Shown here in pieces: positions 23,566-30,745 of a stretch of 64,000 nucleotides of DNA. Below the pieces are notes generated by a model. That model did not search any database and had not been told where the DNA came from. It saw nothing but the letters and a program-made list of their open reading frames with translations. This stretch comes from a virus: positions 1-64,000 of the IMG/VR virus record IMGVR_UViG_3300036770_003386; one strand, given 5' to 3'. The translations under genes were made by a program, and so were the position numbers. The number at the start of each line of letters is the position of its first letter. The stretch's first letter is position 1.

Positions 23566-23997
23566 TTAGAAGCAATACTTTTTAAGAACGTACTTTACTT
23601 TATTAGGTTTAGTTTCCATCCAATATGCTTCTCTTTCTATATTGGCAACAGCGGAACCAAAATTTTTTACCGAAACCTTTAAATCTTTTTCTAAATTTTT
23701 AGAAAGATTCATTGTAGATGGTGAAATTCCAAATGCTTTTATTTCTCTCATATTTTGTTTACATGCCTGAGCAACATGAACAGATTCATGAAATAAAACC
23801 ATATTGAAGTTGTAATTAGGATTTGGTTTTGAAAGAATCTTATCAGTACAAAATACCATAGTTTTTGATCGATTATCATACCACCCAAATATGTCATGTT
23901 TCCGACATATTGGAGTATTTTCAACTACCCCAATTTTTTTGGAAATCATGTTATAAATTTCCATTCCTTGGGGAGAAAGATAAAGAAGAAAGTCCAT
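23566..23997 (-). CDS. Putative zinc metallopeptidase-like protein
   Basis: 143 residues from the ATG at 23997, which overlaps the gp45 stop (TGATG). LFHESVHVAQACK (H70, E71, H74) is an HExxH motif, and the later NIEREAYWME offers a Glu for the third ligand. It resembles small single-domain metallopeptidases found in cyanophages. The substrate is unknown. It is one of three HExxH proteins in the window. Confidence 0.7.
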   Translation of the reverse strand: MDFLLYLSPQGMEIYNMISKKIGVVENTPICRKHDIFGWYDNRSKTMVFCTDKILSKPNPNYNFNMVLFHESVHVAQACKQNMREIKAFGISPSTMNLSKNLEKDLKVSVKNFGSAVANIEREAYWMETKPNKVKYVLKKYCF

Positions 23998-24662
23998 CAA
24001 CCAAAAGTAGAATCAGGCTCTAGAGCAATATAATACTTTAAATTGTACTTAGAATTCGTGAACTGTGACAGTAATTTTTCTGACACAACTACATCATAAG
24101 CACCAGGAATAATCTTAATGTTTTCAACCTTAAAGTTGAAGGTAAATTCAGAATCAGTTTCACCAACAATGATAGCGTATTCATTAGAGGTGTCATTTTT
24201 TTTATCGCGCACCACCAATTTAATAACGCCCGCTTCTCCAATAGCAGAAAGATCAGGAAGTTGATAAACTGCTGCTGCTTTTACCAATTTCTCCAGAGAA
24301 GTGCTATCCAATTGAAAGCAAACATCCTTAGAAGGAAGATTAATCTCTTTCTCTGGAGGAGAAATAATCACATTAGGATCTGCAAAGAAATACTTCACAC
24401 GTCGTTTACCTTCTTTGATACTCAAATGAGAATCTTCTTTGAAATCCAAATCAGGATCATTATGAAGACTCAAACCATTCAGAAATTGATTGAGATCGTA
24501 AATGGCAAAATCGCGGGGAAAATCTTCAGTAATTTCTGCTTCTGCCAAAATATTTTTAGCAACAGAAATAGTACGAAGTTTAGTACCTTGCTTTACAAGA
24601 ATAGAATTATTAATTCCAGCAAAGTTCTTCAGAATAGTTAAAGTGTTATCAGAGAGTTTCAT
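23997..24662 (-). CDS. gp45: Sliding clamp, T4 gp45
   Basis: 221 residues from the ATG at 24662 (MKLSDNTLTILKNFAGINNS), which matches the T4 gp45 start (MKLSKDTTALLKNFATINSG). A GTG seven codons upstream overlaps the DUF3310 gene and is less likely. It is the ring-shaped processivity factor for gp43 and, in T4, the mobile activator of late transcription with gp55. The end ALEPDSTFG matches the T4 ending ALEADST. Confidence 0.94.
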   Translation of the reverse strand: MKLSDNTLTILKNFAGINNSILVKQGTKLRTISVAKNILAEAEITEDFPRDFAIYDLNQFLNGLSLHNDPDLDFKEDSHLSIKEGKRRVKYFFADPNVIISPPEKEINLPSKDVCFQLDSTSLEKLVKAAAVYQLPDLSAIGEAGVIKLVVRDKKNDTSNEYAIIVGETDSEFTFNFKVENIKIIPGAYDVVVSEKLLSQFTNSKYNLKYYIALEPDSTFG

Positions 24663-24679
24663 AGTTTTGTCTTTAAGTT

Positions 24680-25189
24680 TCACTTGTTTTCAATAAGATT
24701 AAGATGATTGATCAAAAGAATAGTATAGTGAAGAACTTTGAACAAATCAGCACGGGGAGTTCCCTTTGTATCGTATCGATCAATGTATTTGGTCACATTA
24801 CCAGCACAGAAACCTTCCCGACGATTATGTTTGATTTTATCTAGGGTTTGCTCTTTACCACCTCCAGTACGATCAACATAATGTTGCCGATAAGTGCTGG
24901 CAATATATTCTTCAAGTTGCTTGAGAATTTTATCTTCGTTATATTTCCAAAAACCGTTTTTGTTTGTATCTTCAGGCATGTTCAAATTAAAGGTAATAGT
25001 ATCAGAAGCAAAGAAAGGATTTCCAGTCAAACTATATCCATCATCATACCAGAAGTTTTGAGAATGATCTACCATTTCACCAGGAAGACGAGAACTTGTA
25101 AAAGAAATAGTATCTGAACTAGCACTACCAAAGATGGTTTGTGGGGGAATATAATCCGAATAATTTGTTTCTAAATTTTCAGAAGACAT
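24680..25189 (-). CDS. DUF3310 protein upstream of gp45
   Basis: 169 residues. The C-terminal half holds a DUF3310-type segment: DKIKHNRREGFCAGNVTKYI, DRYDTKGTPRADLFKVLHY. DUF3310 is widespread in phages and is often labelled nucleotide-kinase-like, without firm function. The N-terminal half (SASSDTISFTSS) is specific to this group. It is the first gene of the gp45 unit after a terminator. Confidence 0.8.
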   Translation of the reverse strand: MSSENLETNYSDYIPPQTIFGSASSDTISFTSSRLPGEMVDHSQNFWYDDGYSLTGNPFFASDTITFNLNMPEDTNKNGFWKYNEDKILKQLEEYIASTYRQHYVDRTGGGKEQTLDKIKHNRREGFCAGNVTKYIDRYDTKGTPRADLFKVLHYTILLINHLNLIENK

Positions 25190-25211
25190 AATTTTTCATA
25201 GTAAAGTTAAC

Positions 25212-25232
25212 AAAAAGAGGTACATCTACCTC
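25212..25232 (-). terminator. Intrinsic terminator after cobS-like gene
   Basis: Stem GAGGTA/TACCTC (6 bp) with a 4-nt loop and five T on the minus strand. It lies 12 bases after the stop of the AAA ATPase gene. Confidence 0.8.
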
Positions 25233-25243
25233 CTTATATTCTA

Positions 25244-26347
25244 TCAGTTTGTTTGTTGTTCGTCAATGGGCATTTGAAAATCAACATCCACTTTGTCATA
25301 CAATTCAAGAAAGGATTGCTTGGTTTCGTCGTCAAATCGATTGACGCAAACTTGGATTGCCTTTGCCTTGTCTTGGAAGATGCTGTAGGCACGGATGATG
25401 TGAACCAGACGACGGGTGCTGATGATTTCCTCAATACCACCATCGTAGAAGGTCTTGCGGATAATGTCTGCCCAGTCCACCAGACGCTTACAGAAGTCGC
25501 GGTCTTCAACACCCAAGTCCAGAGCAACCCCTTCAAGGATCTTCTGCTCGGTTGCAGGGGCAGGATAGGACTGCTCAAAGGTCACAGGAAAACGCTCCAG
25601 GAATGCCTCATTGAGCACATTGGTGCCGATGAATCGCCCATCATCACTACCCTTACCTTTCGTGTTGGCAGTAGCAAATACGTTGAAACCTTCAGCAGGT
25701 TTTACAAACTTACCAATCTTCTTAAGGAAAACACCTTTACCTTCTAGCACGGATTGTAGACAAAGGATTTTGTTAGAGGCAAGGTCAATCTCATCCAGCA
25801 GAAGGATTGCACCTCGCTGGAGTGCTTCGATGACTGGACCATTATGCCAAACAGTAGCACCATCCACAAGACGGAAACCACCGATCAGATCGTCTTCATC
25901 AGTTTCAATAGTAATATTGACACGAATCAGTTCACGCTTAAGTTGAGCACACGCTTGTTCAACACTGAACGTTTTACCATTACCCGAAAGACCCGTAATG
26001 AACGTCGGATAAAAAAGATTGGACTGAATAATTTTCTTAATATCGTTAAAGTTACCAAACTTGACGAAGGTATCATCTTTATCAGGAATGAGGTTTTGCT
26101 CAACTGTAGGGAGAACAGAAGGTGCTTGATAAGAACGCTCAATCTCTTCAACACGTTCTTGAGTCACTTCCAGGTTCCAACGTCCACGATCAGTTTTAAA
26201 CTTTTCAAGGCGATTAGTGACAGTGGGATAAGAAATGCCTTTGGAGGCACAATATCCACGAACATCACCAGAAGAGAACTCTGTACCAAACAAAGATTTG
26301 AGGTCGGAGATGAGTTGTTCGTCGGTCACAGAAATTTTACGAGGCAT
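25244..26347 (-). CDS. cobS: CobS-like AAA ATPase (MoxR type)
   Basis: 367 residues. A small N-terminal region (1-60) is followed by an AAA core: Walker A GLSGNGKT (119-126), Walker B ILLLDEID (181-188), sensor-type ATANTKGKG, LERFPVTFEQ and STRRLVHIIRAYS. In cyanophages it is called cobS after the cobaltochelatase subunit. No CobN-type catalytic subunit is seen in this window, and the nearby VWA gene fits a MoxR-VWA chaperone pair as well. It has its own -10 box (26382-26387) and terminator, so it forms a single unit, with GC and codon use slightly higher than neighbours by eye. Confidence 0.85.
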   Translation of the reverse strand: MPRKISVTDEQLISDLKSLFGTEFSSGDVRGYCASKGISYPTVTNRLEKFKTDRGRWNLEVTQERVEEIERSYQAPSVLPTVEQNLIPDKDDTFVKFGNFNDIKKIIQSNLFYPTFITGLSGNGKTFSVEQACAQLKRELIRVNITIETDEDDLIGGFRLVDGATVWHNGPVIEALQRGAILLLDEIDLASNKILCLQSVLEGKGVFLKKIGKFVKPAEGFNVFATANTKGKGSDDGRFIGTNVLNEAFLERFPVTFEQSYPAPATEQKILEGVALDLGVEDRDFCKRLVDWADIIRKTFYDGGIEEIISTRRLVHIIRAYSIFQDKAKAIQVCVNRFDDETKQSFLELYDKVDVDFQMPIDEQQTN

Positions 26348-26381
26348 GATGTAGTTAGGCGTATTTCATTTGAACTCCCAT

Positions 26382-26387
26382 ATTATA
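26382..26387 (-). promoter_or_regulatory. Sigma-70-like -10 box of cobS-like gene
   Basis: TATAAT on the minus strand 35 bases before the start codon, right after a terminator T-run. A weak -35 (TTGGTT) lies 16 bases upstream inside the terminator hairpin. Confidence 0.5.
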
Positions 26388-26391
26388 CCAA

Positions 26392-26416
26392 TAAAAAAGG
26401 AGCAACCAAGTGCCCC
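26392..26416 (-). terminator. Intrinsic terminator
   Basis: Stem GGGGCA/TGCTCC (6 bp, one G-U), 6-nt loop, then six T. It ends the structural gene at 26441-27535. Confidence 0.8.
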
Positions 26417-26417
26417 A

Positions 26418-26439
26418 TGTGACGGTTTGGAAAGTGGTT
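26418..26439 (-). repeat. Copy 2 of 3'-end motif
   Basis: Plus-strand TGTGACGGTTTGGAAAGTGG. It starts right after the stop codon and abuts the terminator hairpin, as in the copies at 130-151 and 29963-29984. Confidence 0.7.
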
Positions 26440-26440
26440 T

Positions 26441-27535
26441 TTATCTACCACTTGCTCTGCGTCTGCGAGCACGATAGTCGGTAGGTTGATCATCTTCTTC
26501 TCTTCTTCTAAGAGCACTACCTGGAGCAAACTCATTTCCTCCTACACGACTATCATTACTTCTATTTGTTGCCTTTTCAATTCCTCTTTTAGTAGCAACA
26601 GTTAATCTTCCAGCATCCATTTCAGACTCTCTCTTCTTTTTTTTATCAGATAATTTCTGAGAAAATCTTCTTCTTTCTATCTGATCAGGATTTTCATGTT
26701 CATGATAATCAGAATCTACGGTTGCACCTGGTCTTTTTTTAGATCTTTTTTCTCCCGTTGGAGATGTGACTGACATAATAGGATGTTTTCTTTCAACAAT
26801 ACTCTGTCTCCACTCTTCACTCATATTTGCCATAATCGCAAGTGCTTCCTCATTAGTATCAGCATAACCTTCAGCAACCAGATGCTCAAGAATAATATCA
26901 AAAATATCACCTCCAAACTCTTCATTTGCAAGTGATTTTAAACCATGCTTCTTAACATGTTCTCCAGCACGACGACCTGCTTCGTGAGTTACTGCTGCTG
27001 CCTTTGCAACTGTTTTACCAGTTTCTCTAGCAAGTTCCATTGCTTTACGATGACGCTCCATACCAGCAAGAACTTGTCTTGCAATCGCATCACGAATTGG
27101 TCTTTTCTTTGGTTGTTGTGCCTTTGCTTCAGTATCAGCACCTTTTGATTCTGGTTCTTTTTTTTCAGTTTCAGATCTTTCTTGTGCTGCTGCCTTTGCT
27201 TTTTTCTTTGCCTCTTCTTTTGCGGCAATTTTTGCTTTTACTTCTTCATATGAAGGGCCACCTTTTCTTTTTTTAGCAGATCTCGCTTCAGTCAAAACTG
27301 TAAGATCTTCAGAAAGACCATGAACAAATTCTACAAAATTATCAAGACCAACTTTTTCAATTAAAATATTAACACCATCTTCATTGAGACCATAAGTATA
27401 AAAATATTCTGTTGCAACTTCTACAATATCCTCATCAAAGATAGTGTTATTATATTCATCTGCTTGCTCTCTAAGATTTTCATCATAAACCGCTTGATAA
27501 AGCAGTTCAAAATCCTTTACCTGTTGTGTGTTCAT
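26441..27535 (-). CDS. Modular virion structural protein with EEWRQSIVE module
   Basis: 364 residues. N-terminal module (1-85): MNTQQVKDFELLYQAVYDEN, FYTYGLNEDGVNILIEKVGL, a pattern common in cyanophage virion proteins. Middle (85-200) is Lys/Ala/Glu-rich and helical. Residues about 208-248 (DIFDIILEHLVAEGYAD, MANMSEEWRQSIVE) repeat the module of the gene at 152-1024. The tail is Arg-rich and basic (RARRRRASGR), suited to DNA contact. It ends with the shared 3' motif and a terminator. AATAAATA at 27559-27566 may be its late promoter. Confidence 0.75.
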   Translation of the reverse strand: MNTQQVKDFELLYQAVYDENLREQADEYNNTIFDEDIVEVATEYFYTYGLNEDGVNILIEKVGLDNFVEFVHGLSEDLTVLTEARSAKKRKGGPSYEEVKAKIAAKEEAKKKAKAAAQERSETEKKEPESKGADTEAKAQQPKKRPIRDAIARQVLAGMERHRKAMELARETGKTVAKAAAVTHEAGRRAGEHVKKHGLKSLANEEFGGDIFDIILEHLVAEGYADTNEEALAIMANMSEEWRQSIVERKHPIMSVTSPTGEKRSKKRPGATVDSDYHEHENPDQIERRRFSQKLSDKKKKRESEMDAGRLTVATKRGIEKATNRSNDSRVGGNEFAPGSALRRREEDDQPTDYRARRRRASGR

Positions 27536-27556
27536 TTTTTTTATTTTAGTATAATT

Positions 27557-27718
27557 TTATTTATTTTTTGAATACTTCTTATTTTTTTTAGGGTTTACTG
27601 AGAAATATGAAATAGGTTTTACTGAAAGTTCTGGAGCAGTTTCTGCCACAGGTTCTGAAACAGTTTCTACCACAGGTTCTAATGTTGATACTTGGAATAA
27701 ATCTGTAAATCTACTCAT
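27557..27718 (-). CDS. 53-residue small protein
   Basis: Short open frame with a fitting ribosome site (AGGA four bases before the ATG at 27718). It reads MSRFTDLFQVSTLEPVVETV, then SEPVAETAPELSVKP, with a basic end KKNKKYSKNK. The middle has two similar VVETVSEPV/VAETAPEL repeats. It sits between the VWA gene and a structural gene. A GATAAATA element lies 26 bases upstream. A small virion protein is likely. Confidence 0.65.
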   Translation of the reverse strand: MSRFTDLFQVSTLEPVVETVSEPVAETAPELSVKPISYFSVNPKKNKKYSKNK

Positions 27719-27743
27719 TAATCCTAATAGAATTTTATAAAAT

Positions 27744-27751
27744 TATTTATC
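27744..27751 (-). promoter_or_regulatory. Late-promoter variant GATAAATA
   Basis: Matches TATAAATA in 7 of 8 positions on the minus strand and overlaps the stop codon of the VWA gene (TGATAAATA). The same arrangement occurs at 43708-43715. It lies 26 bases before the 53-residue gene. Confidence 0.45.
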
Positions 27752-29906
27752 AAGCAACGAGTTCTACAAACTCACTAAGAATACGCTTATTCATTTTTTT
27801 AGTCTTTAAACTCTTAACAAAAGCAGATTTGATTTGTGCTTTTGTTGCATCCTCAACAACGGAAAATTCAGATTCTTGAGAAAGAGCACTTGCAGAAAGA
27901 CCAAAATAAGAATGATACCCAGACTTTTTGATGGTAAATGCTTTCTCTTTTTTCCAAGAGTTCATCACCTTATCATACTCATTACCATAATACCCATAGT
28001 AACGGCGAATAAAGTGTCCAGCATCACGAGATTCAAGAACACGAATACCAATAAAGTTGATGTCAGTAAATTTGTCCCGCAGATTGCGAAGAAGAACATC
28101 AGTAAAATTAGGATATTCAACGTCACATGAGTAAGTCATTCCAGTCTTACGATCTCGCAAGAAAGAATTAGGCCCAATATGAGAAGTTCCAAGATACGGG
28201 TCATCTTCCCAACGACGCTGAACTTCACGATGATACTTAAGCATACATCCTTCACCATCAGTCAGCACAACACATTGAACTTTTTGCAATTTATTTTCTT
28301 TTTGAAACTTTGGTAGAATTTGATGAAGTGAAATAAGTGCTTCATTTAAAGGAGTGCCCGAAAGAGTTAATCCAACAGGAGCACTATAATAACAATGAGA
28401 ATTATATCTAAAAGATTCTGCAAGGCGATAAATGTTTTTCATTTGATCCTCTAAGGTTTTACCATTCACTTTACTAGTAAGAAGGTTCATCAAAGAAAAC
28501 CATTCGCCAACTTGAACTAATCCATCCTTCTTTTTATAAGAAAGTTGGCGCATATTTGCTTTACCATTTTCATCATACTTCACCAGAGGATAATCAGTAG
28601 TAAAAGCATAAACCTCAAAAGGAATAGAAACCTTTTTACAGAACCAAACAAGATTAAAAAGTTGCTTGACAGTATCTGCCATCACATTTGACATAGATCC
28701 AGACCAATCAAGAATAAACACCAGTCCATGGTTCTTACCATCAGAAAAAGTAGTTACTTTCTTAAACAGATCTTCATTATACTTGTAAGTATGAAGTTTA
28801 GAACAATCAAGAACACCAGTACGTGCGGTAGAGGCACGAGCATAAGAGTCTGCTGCTTTACGACATTCAAACTCTTTCACAAGATAATTAACTTCCTTTT
28901 GAGCAGAACGCTTAAATTCTGCAAATTGCTTATCAACTGCACCAAAAATATCTTGAAAATTCCATCCCTGAACCTCAAGGTAATTATCCCAATACTGTTT
29001 ACAACTAGAATGAATTTCTTCGTTTGGAACAATTACTTGATCAAGATTAAGTTGAGGCAATTCAAGATAAACATTCTCACATGAGTCAGGATTAACAAGA
29101 TCCTTCAGTGCCTCTTCCAGAGAGTCCATAGTTTTAACCTCTGGATCCTCATCCTTTTCTCCACCCTCTTGAGTGTTTTTAGGTTGTTGCTGATCATTTT
29201 TCTCGGCAGTTCCACCATACGATCCAGGTTCGGCAGGTTGCTCCTGTTGATCATTCTCACCTTCCTGCTGATCAGTAAAATCAGAGGCAGGTTGCTGATT
29301 CGCACCACTATCTTGCGATTCCAGATTATCAATCTTAGTCTTGGTTTCTTCCTGCTGCTTTTGCTTACAATACTTATACAGTGCTTCTGCCGCAATCAGA
29401 ACATCACCAAAAGTCTCACTATCAGCAATCAGATTAATAATTTCAGTCTCTTCACCCCTCTCAACAGGAATATCTACATAGTTACCAATCTTAAACCACA
29501 GGTTAGCACGATCGGCAAGATTATAGGTTTCGATTTTGTCGTCTTTGATTTGAAAGAAATCTTGATCTGCAAGTTCTTTATAACCATTGAAGAAAGTCTT
29601 TGCCAGACCAGCATAACGACGTTTCATCAGTTTCTCAATGCGAGCATCCTCAACCACATTTACAAACTGTGGAGGAATCTTATGCTCCTTCAACCAATCC
29701 TCATCAGGAGTATAAAGTGCGTGACCCACCTCGTGACCCACCAGAAGGTCATACACGGTGTTGCTTGCCTTTTCCCACATCGGCAGTGTCAAAACACGAG
29801 TGTGGACATTGAAACAAGCAGTCTCTACTTTCTTGTGCTCTACCACCAAATCCTCAGTGGCAAGCAGTTTAGCGAGTTGGGACTTAATTTCGTGGCGGAC
29901 AGTCAT
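27750..29906 (-). CDS. CobT-like VWA protein with HExxH motif
   Basis: 718 residues. N-terminal region: LLVGHEVGHALYTP (HEVGH at 58-62) followed by VVEDARIEKLMKRRYAG, a zincin-type pattern. Residues about 185-265 are a Gln/Glu-rich acidic linker. A VWA domain starts near 393: GLVFILDWSGSMSNVMADTV has the MIDAS DxSGS at 400-404. It is called CobT or peptidase in cyanophage annotations. It lies two genes from the cobS-like AAA and probably works with it. It has its own -10 box and follows a terminator, so the unit may be expressed early or mid infection. Confidence 0.85.
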   Translation of the reverse strand: MTVRHEIKSQLAKLLATEDLVVEHKKVETACFNVHTRVLTLPMWEKASNTVYDLLVGHEVGHALYTPDEDWLKEHKIPPQFVNVVEDARIEKLMKRRYAGLAKTFFNGYKELADQDFFQIKDDKIETYNLADRANLWFKIGNYVDIPVERGEETEIINLIADSETFGDVLIAAEALYKYCKQKQQEETKTKIDNLESQDSGANQQPASDFTDQQEGENDQQEQPAEPGSYGGTAEKNDQQQPKNTQEGGEKDEDPEVKTMDSLEEALKDLVNPDSCENVYLELPQLNLDQVIVPNEEIHSSCKQYWDNYLEVQGWNFQDIFGAVDKQFAEFKRSAQKEVNYLVKEFECRKAADSYARASTARTGVLDCSKLHTYKYNEDLFKKVTTFSDGKNHGLVFILDWSGSMSNVMADTVKQLFNLVWFCKKVSIPFEVYAFTTDYPLVKYDENGKANMRQLSYKKKDGLVQVGEWFSLMNLLTSKVNGKTLEDQMKNIYRLAESFRYNSHCYYSAPVGLTLSGTPLNEALISLHQILPKFQKENKLQKVQCVVLTDGEGCMLKYHREVQRRWEDDPYLGTSHIGPNSFLRDRKTGMTYSCDVEYPNFTDVLLRNLRDKFTDINFIGIRVLESRDAGHFIRRYYGYYGNEYDKVMNSWKKEKAFTIKKSGYHSYFGLSASALSQESEFSVVEDATKAQIKSAFVKSLKTKKMNKRILSEFVELVA

Positions 29907-29927
29907 AGGTTTGTTTCAGATGCCCTC

Positions 29928-29933
29928 ATTATA
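29928..29933 (-). promoter_or_regulatory. Sigma-70-like -10 box of VWA gene
   Basis: TATAAT on the minus strand, right after a terminator T-run and 22 bases before the start codon. No clear -35. Confidence 0.5.
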
Positions 29934-29960
29934 CAAAAAAAGAGGGTGGTGAAACCCTCT
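29934..29960 (-). terminator. Intrinsic terminator
   Basis: Stem AGAGGGT/ACCCTCT (7 bp) followed by seven T on the minus strand. It ends the 178-residue gene and leads directly into the TATAAT of the VWA gene. The stem arms equal those at 107-127. Confidence 0.85.
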
Positions 29961-29962
29961 AG

Positions 29963-29984
29963 TGTGCCAGTTTGAAAAGTGGTT
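29963..29984 (-). repeat. Copy 3 of 3'-end motif
   Basis: Plus-strand TGTGCCAGTTTGAAAAGTGG, overlapping the last base of the stop codon and two bases from the terminator hairpin. Confidence 0.7.
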
Positions 29985-30520
29985 CAGTTTGGACGACGCT
30001 TTTGCATCATTTCTTTATTTTTCTTTTCACCAACGCCAAGAACTGCTTTTGTGACACCCTTTATAGCATGTCCTACGGGATCTGCAAGATTTTTTTGGAA
30101 GTTTTTAGCACCCTCTTCTGGAGATGTGCGTGGATTTGAAAGTAATCTTCCCGCAAGTTTTGATGCCCCAACACTCAGACCCATACCCTCAACAATACTT
30201 TGCTTCCACTCTTCACTCATTGCACTTATAATTTTTTCTGCAGATTTCTCATCAGATGCAAATCCTTCACCAAGAAGATAATCAATCAAATATTCTTCAT
30301 TATGTCTATAAGAAACTCTTGGATTAACTTCGTGCTCAGAACCACGACCTCTACTACCAGTCATTCGATGTTGAGAAAAAGTATCTCCCACTCTATCATC
30401 TCCTCTTTCCTTTCTTGCCATCCTTCTTTTCTTTTCAAATTCATGTCTTTTTTTAGCACTCATTTTTTTCTTAGGAATAGGTAGTCCCGTAATACCCTCT
30501 TCGGTTTCGTCTTTTGCCAT
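29984..30520 (-). CDS. Basic virion-type protein with EEWKQSIVE module
   Basis: 178 residues. The N-terminal part is very basic (KKKMSAKKRHEFEKKRRMAR). Residues about 75-111 (YLIDYLLGEGFASDE, MSEEWKQSIVE) repeat the C-terminal module of the genes at 152 and 26441, here in the middle of the chain. The tail is Gly/Lys-rich. A TATAAATA promoter lies 21 bases upstream and the shared 3' motif and a terminator follow. Location in the virion is not known. Confidence 0.7.
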   Translation of the reverse strand: MAKDETEEGITGLPIPKKKMSAKKRHEFEKKRRMARKERGDDRVGDTFSQHRMTGSRGRGSEHEVNPRVSYRHNEEYLIDYLLGEGFASDEKSAEKIISAMSEEWKQSIVEGMGLSVGASKLAGRLLSNPRTSPEEGAKNFQKNLADPVGHAIKGVTKAVLGVGEKKNKEMMQKRRPN

Positions 30521-30540
30521 CTTACTAATACTTTTTTAGA

Positions 30541-30548
30541 TATTTATA
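30541..30548 (-). promoter_or_regulatory. T4-type late promoter TATAAATA
   Basis: Exact octamer, 21 bases before the 178-residue gene, following a terminator T-run and overlapping the stop of the 44-residue gene. Confidence 0.75.
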
Positions 30549-30678
30549 AAAAAGAAGCGCCCCTTGAGAGGCGCTTCTTGAGTGCTTGGCGTCGTGCCTT
30601 TGCTTGTCGGAGTGCTTGCGGTTTGAGTTTACGCTTCTGCTCCTTTTTAGAGTGATGTTGCCAGTTTGGAAGTTTCAT
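30544..30678 (-). CDS. 44-residue very basic peptide
   Basis: Open frame from the ATG at 30678: MKLPNWQHHSKKEQKRKLKP, then QALRQAKARRQALKKRLSRG, then ASFL. The strong Lys/Arg content fits a nucleic-acid-binding peptide. Its first codons derive from a shortened copy of the 3' motif and its last codons are the terminator stem and T-run. The frame could therefore be partly fortuitous, but the composition looks selected. No clear ribosome site. Confidence 0.5.
   Translation of the reverse strand: MKLPNWQHHSKKEQKRKLKPQALRQAKARRQALKKRLSRGASFL
30549..30579 (-). terminator. Strong intrinsic terminator
   Basis: Perfect 10-bp stem AAGAAGCGCC/GGCGCTTCTT with an 8-nt loop and a T-run on the minus strand that runs into TATAAATA. 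It lies within the 3' end of the 44-residue frame. Confidence 0.9.
30657..30675 (-). repeat. Shortened copy of 3'-end motif
   Basis: Plus-strand TGTTGCCAGTTTGGAAGT matches the motif with a small deletion. It is not at a stop codon but within the first codons of the 44-residue frame. Confidence 0.5.
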
Positions 30679-30714
30679 TTGTTCGTTGTTTATGATTCTA
30701 CTTTATATGAGAAT

Positions 30715-30745
30715 CCTCCTTCGTGCGAAGGGGGTGTGCCAGTTT
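30715..30745 (-). terminator. Hairpin plus partial 3'-end motif after GIY-YIG gene
   Basis: CCTTCG-CA-CGAAGG stem (30715-30734) next to the motif core TGTGCCAGTTT (30735-30745), which overlaps the stop of the GIY-YIG gene. No T-run follows, so termination strength is uncertain. The order stop-motif-hairpin is the same as in the other three copies. Confidence 0.5.

Noticed and set aside
29169-29975. 268-codon plus-strand frame opposite the VWA gene
   Set aside because: It lies opposite a well-supported gene, is Leu/Ile-rich without motifs, and owes its length to codon bias of the acidic Gln-rich linker on the other strand.
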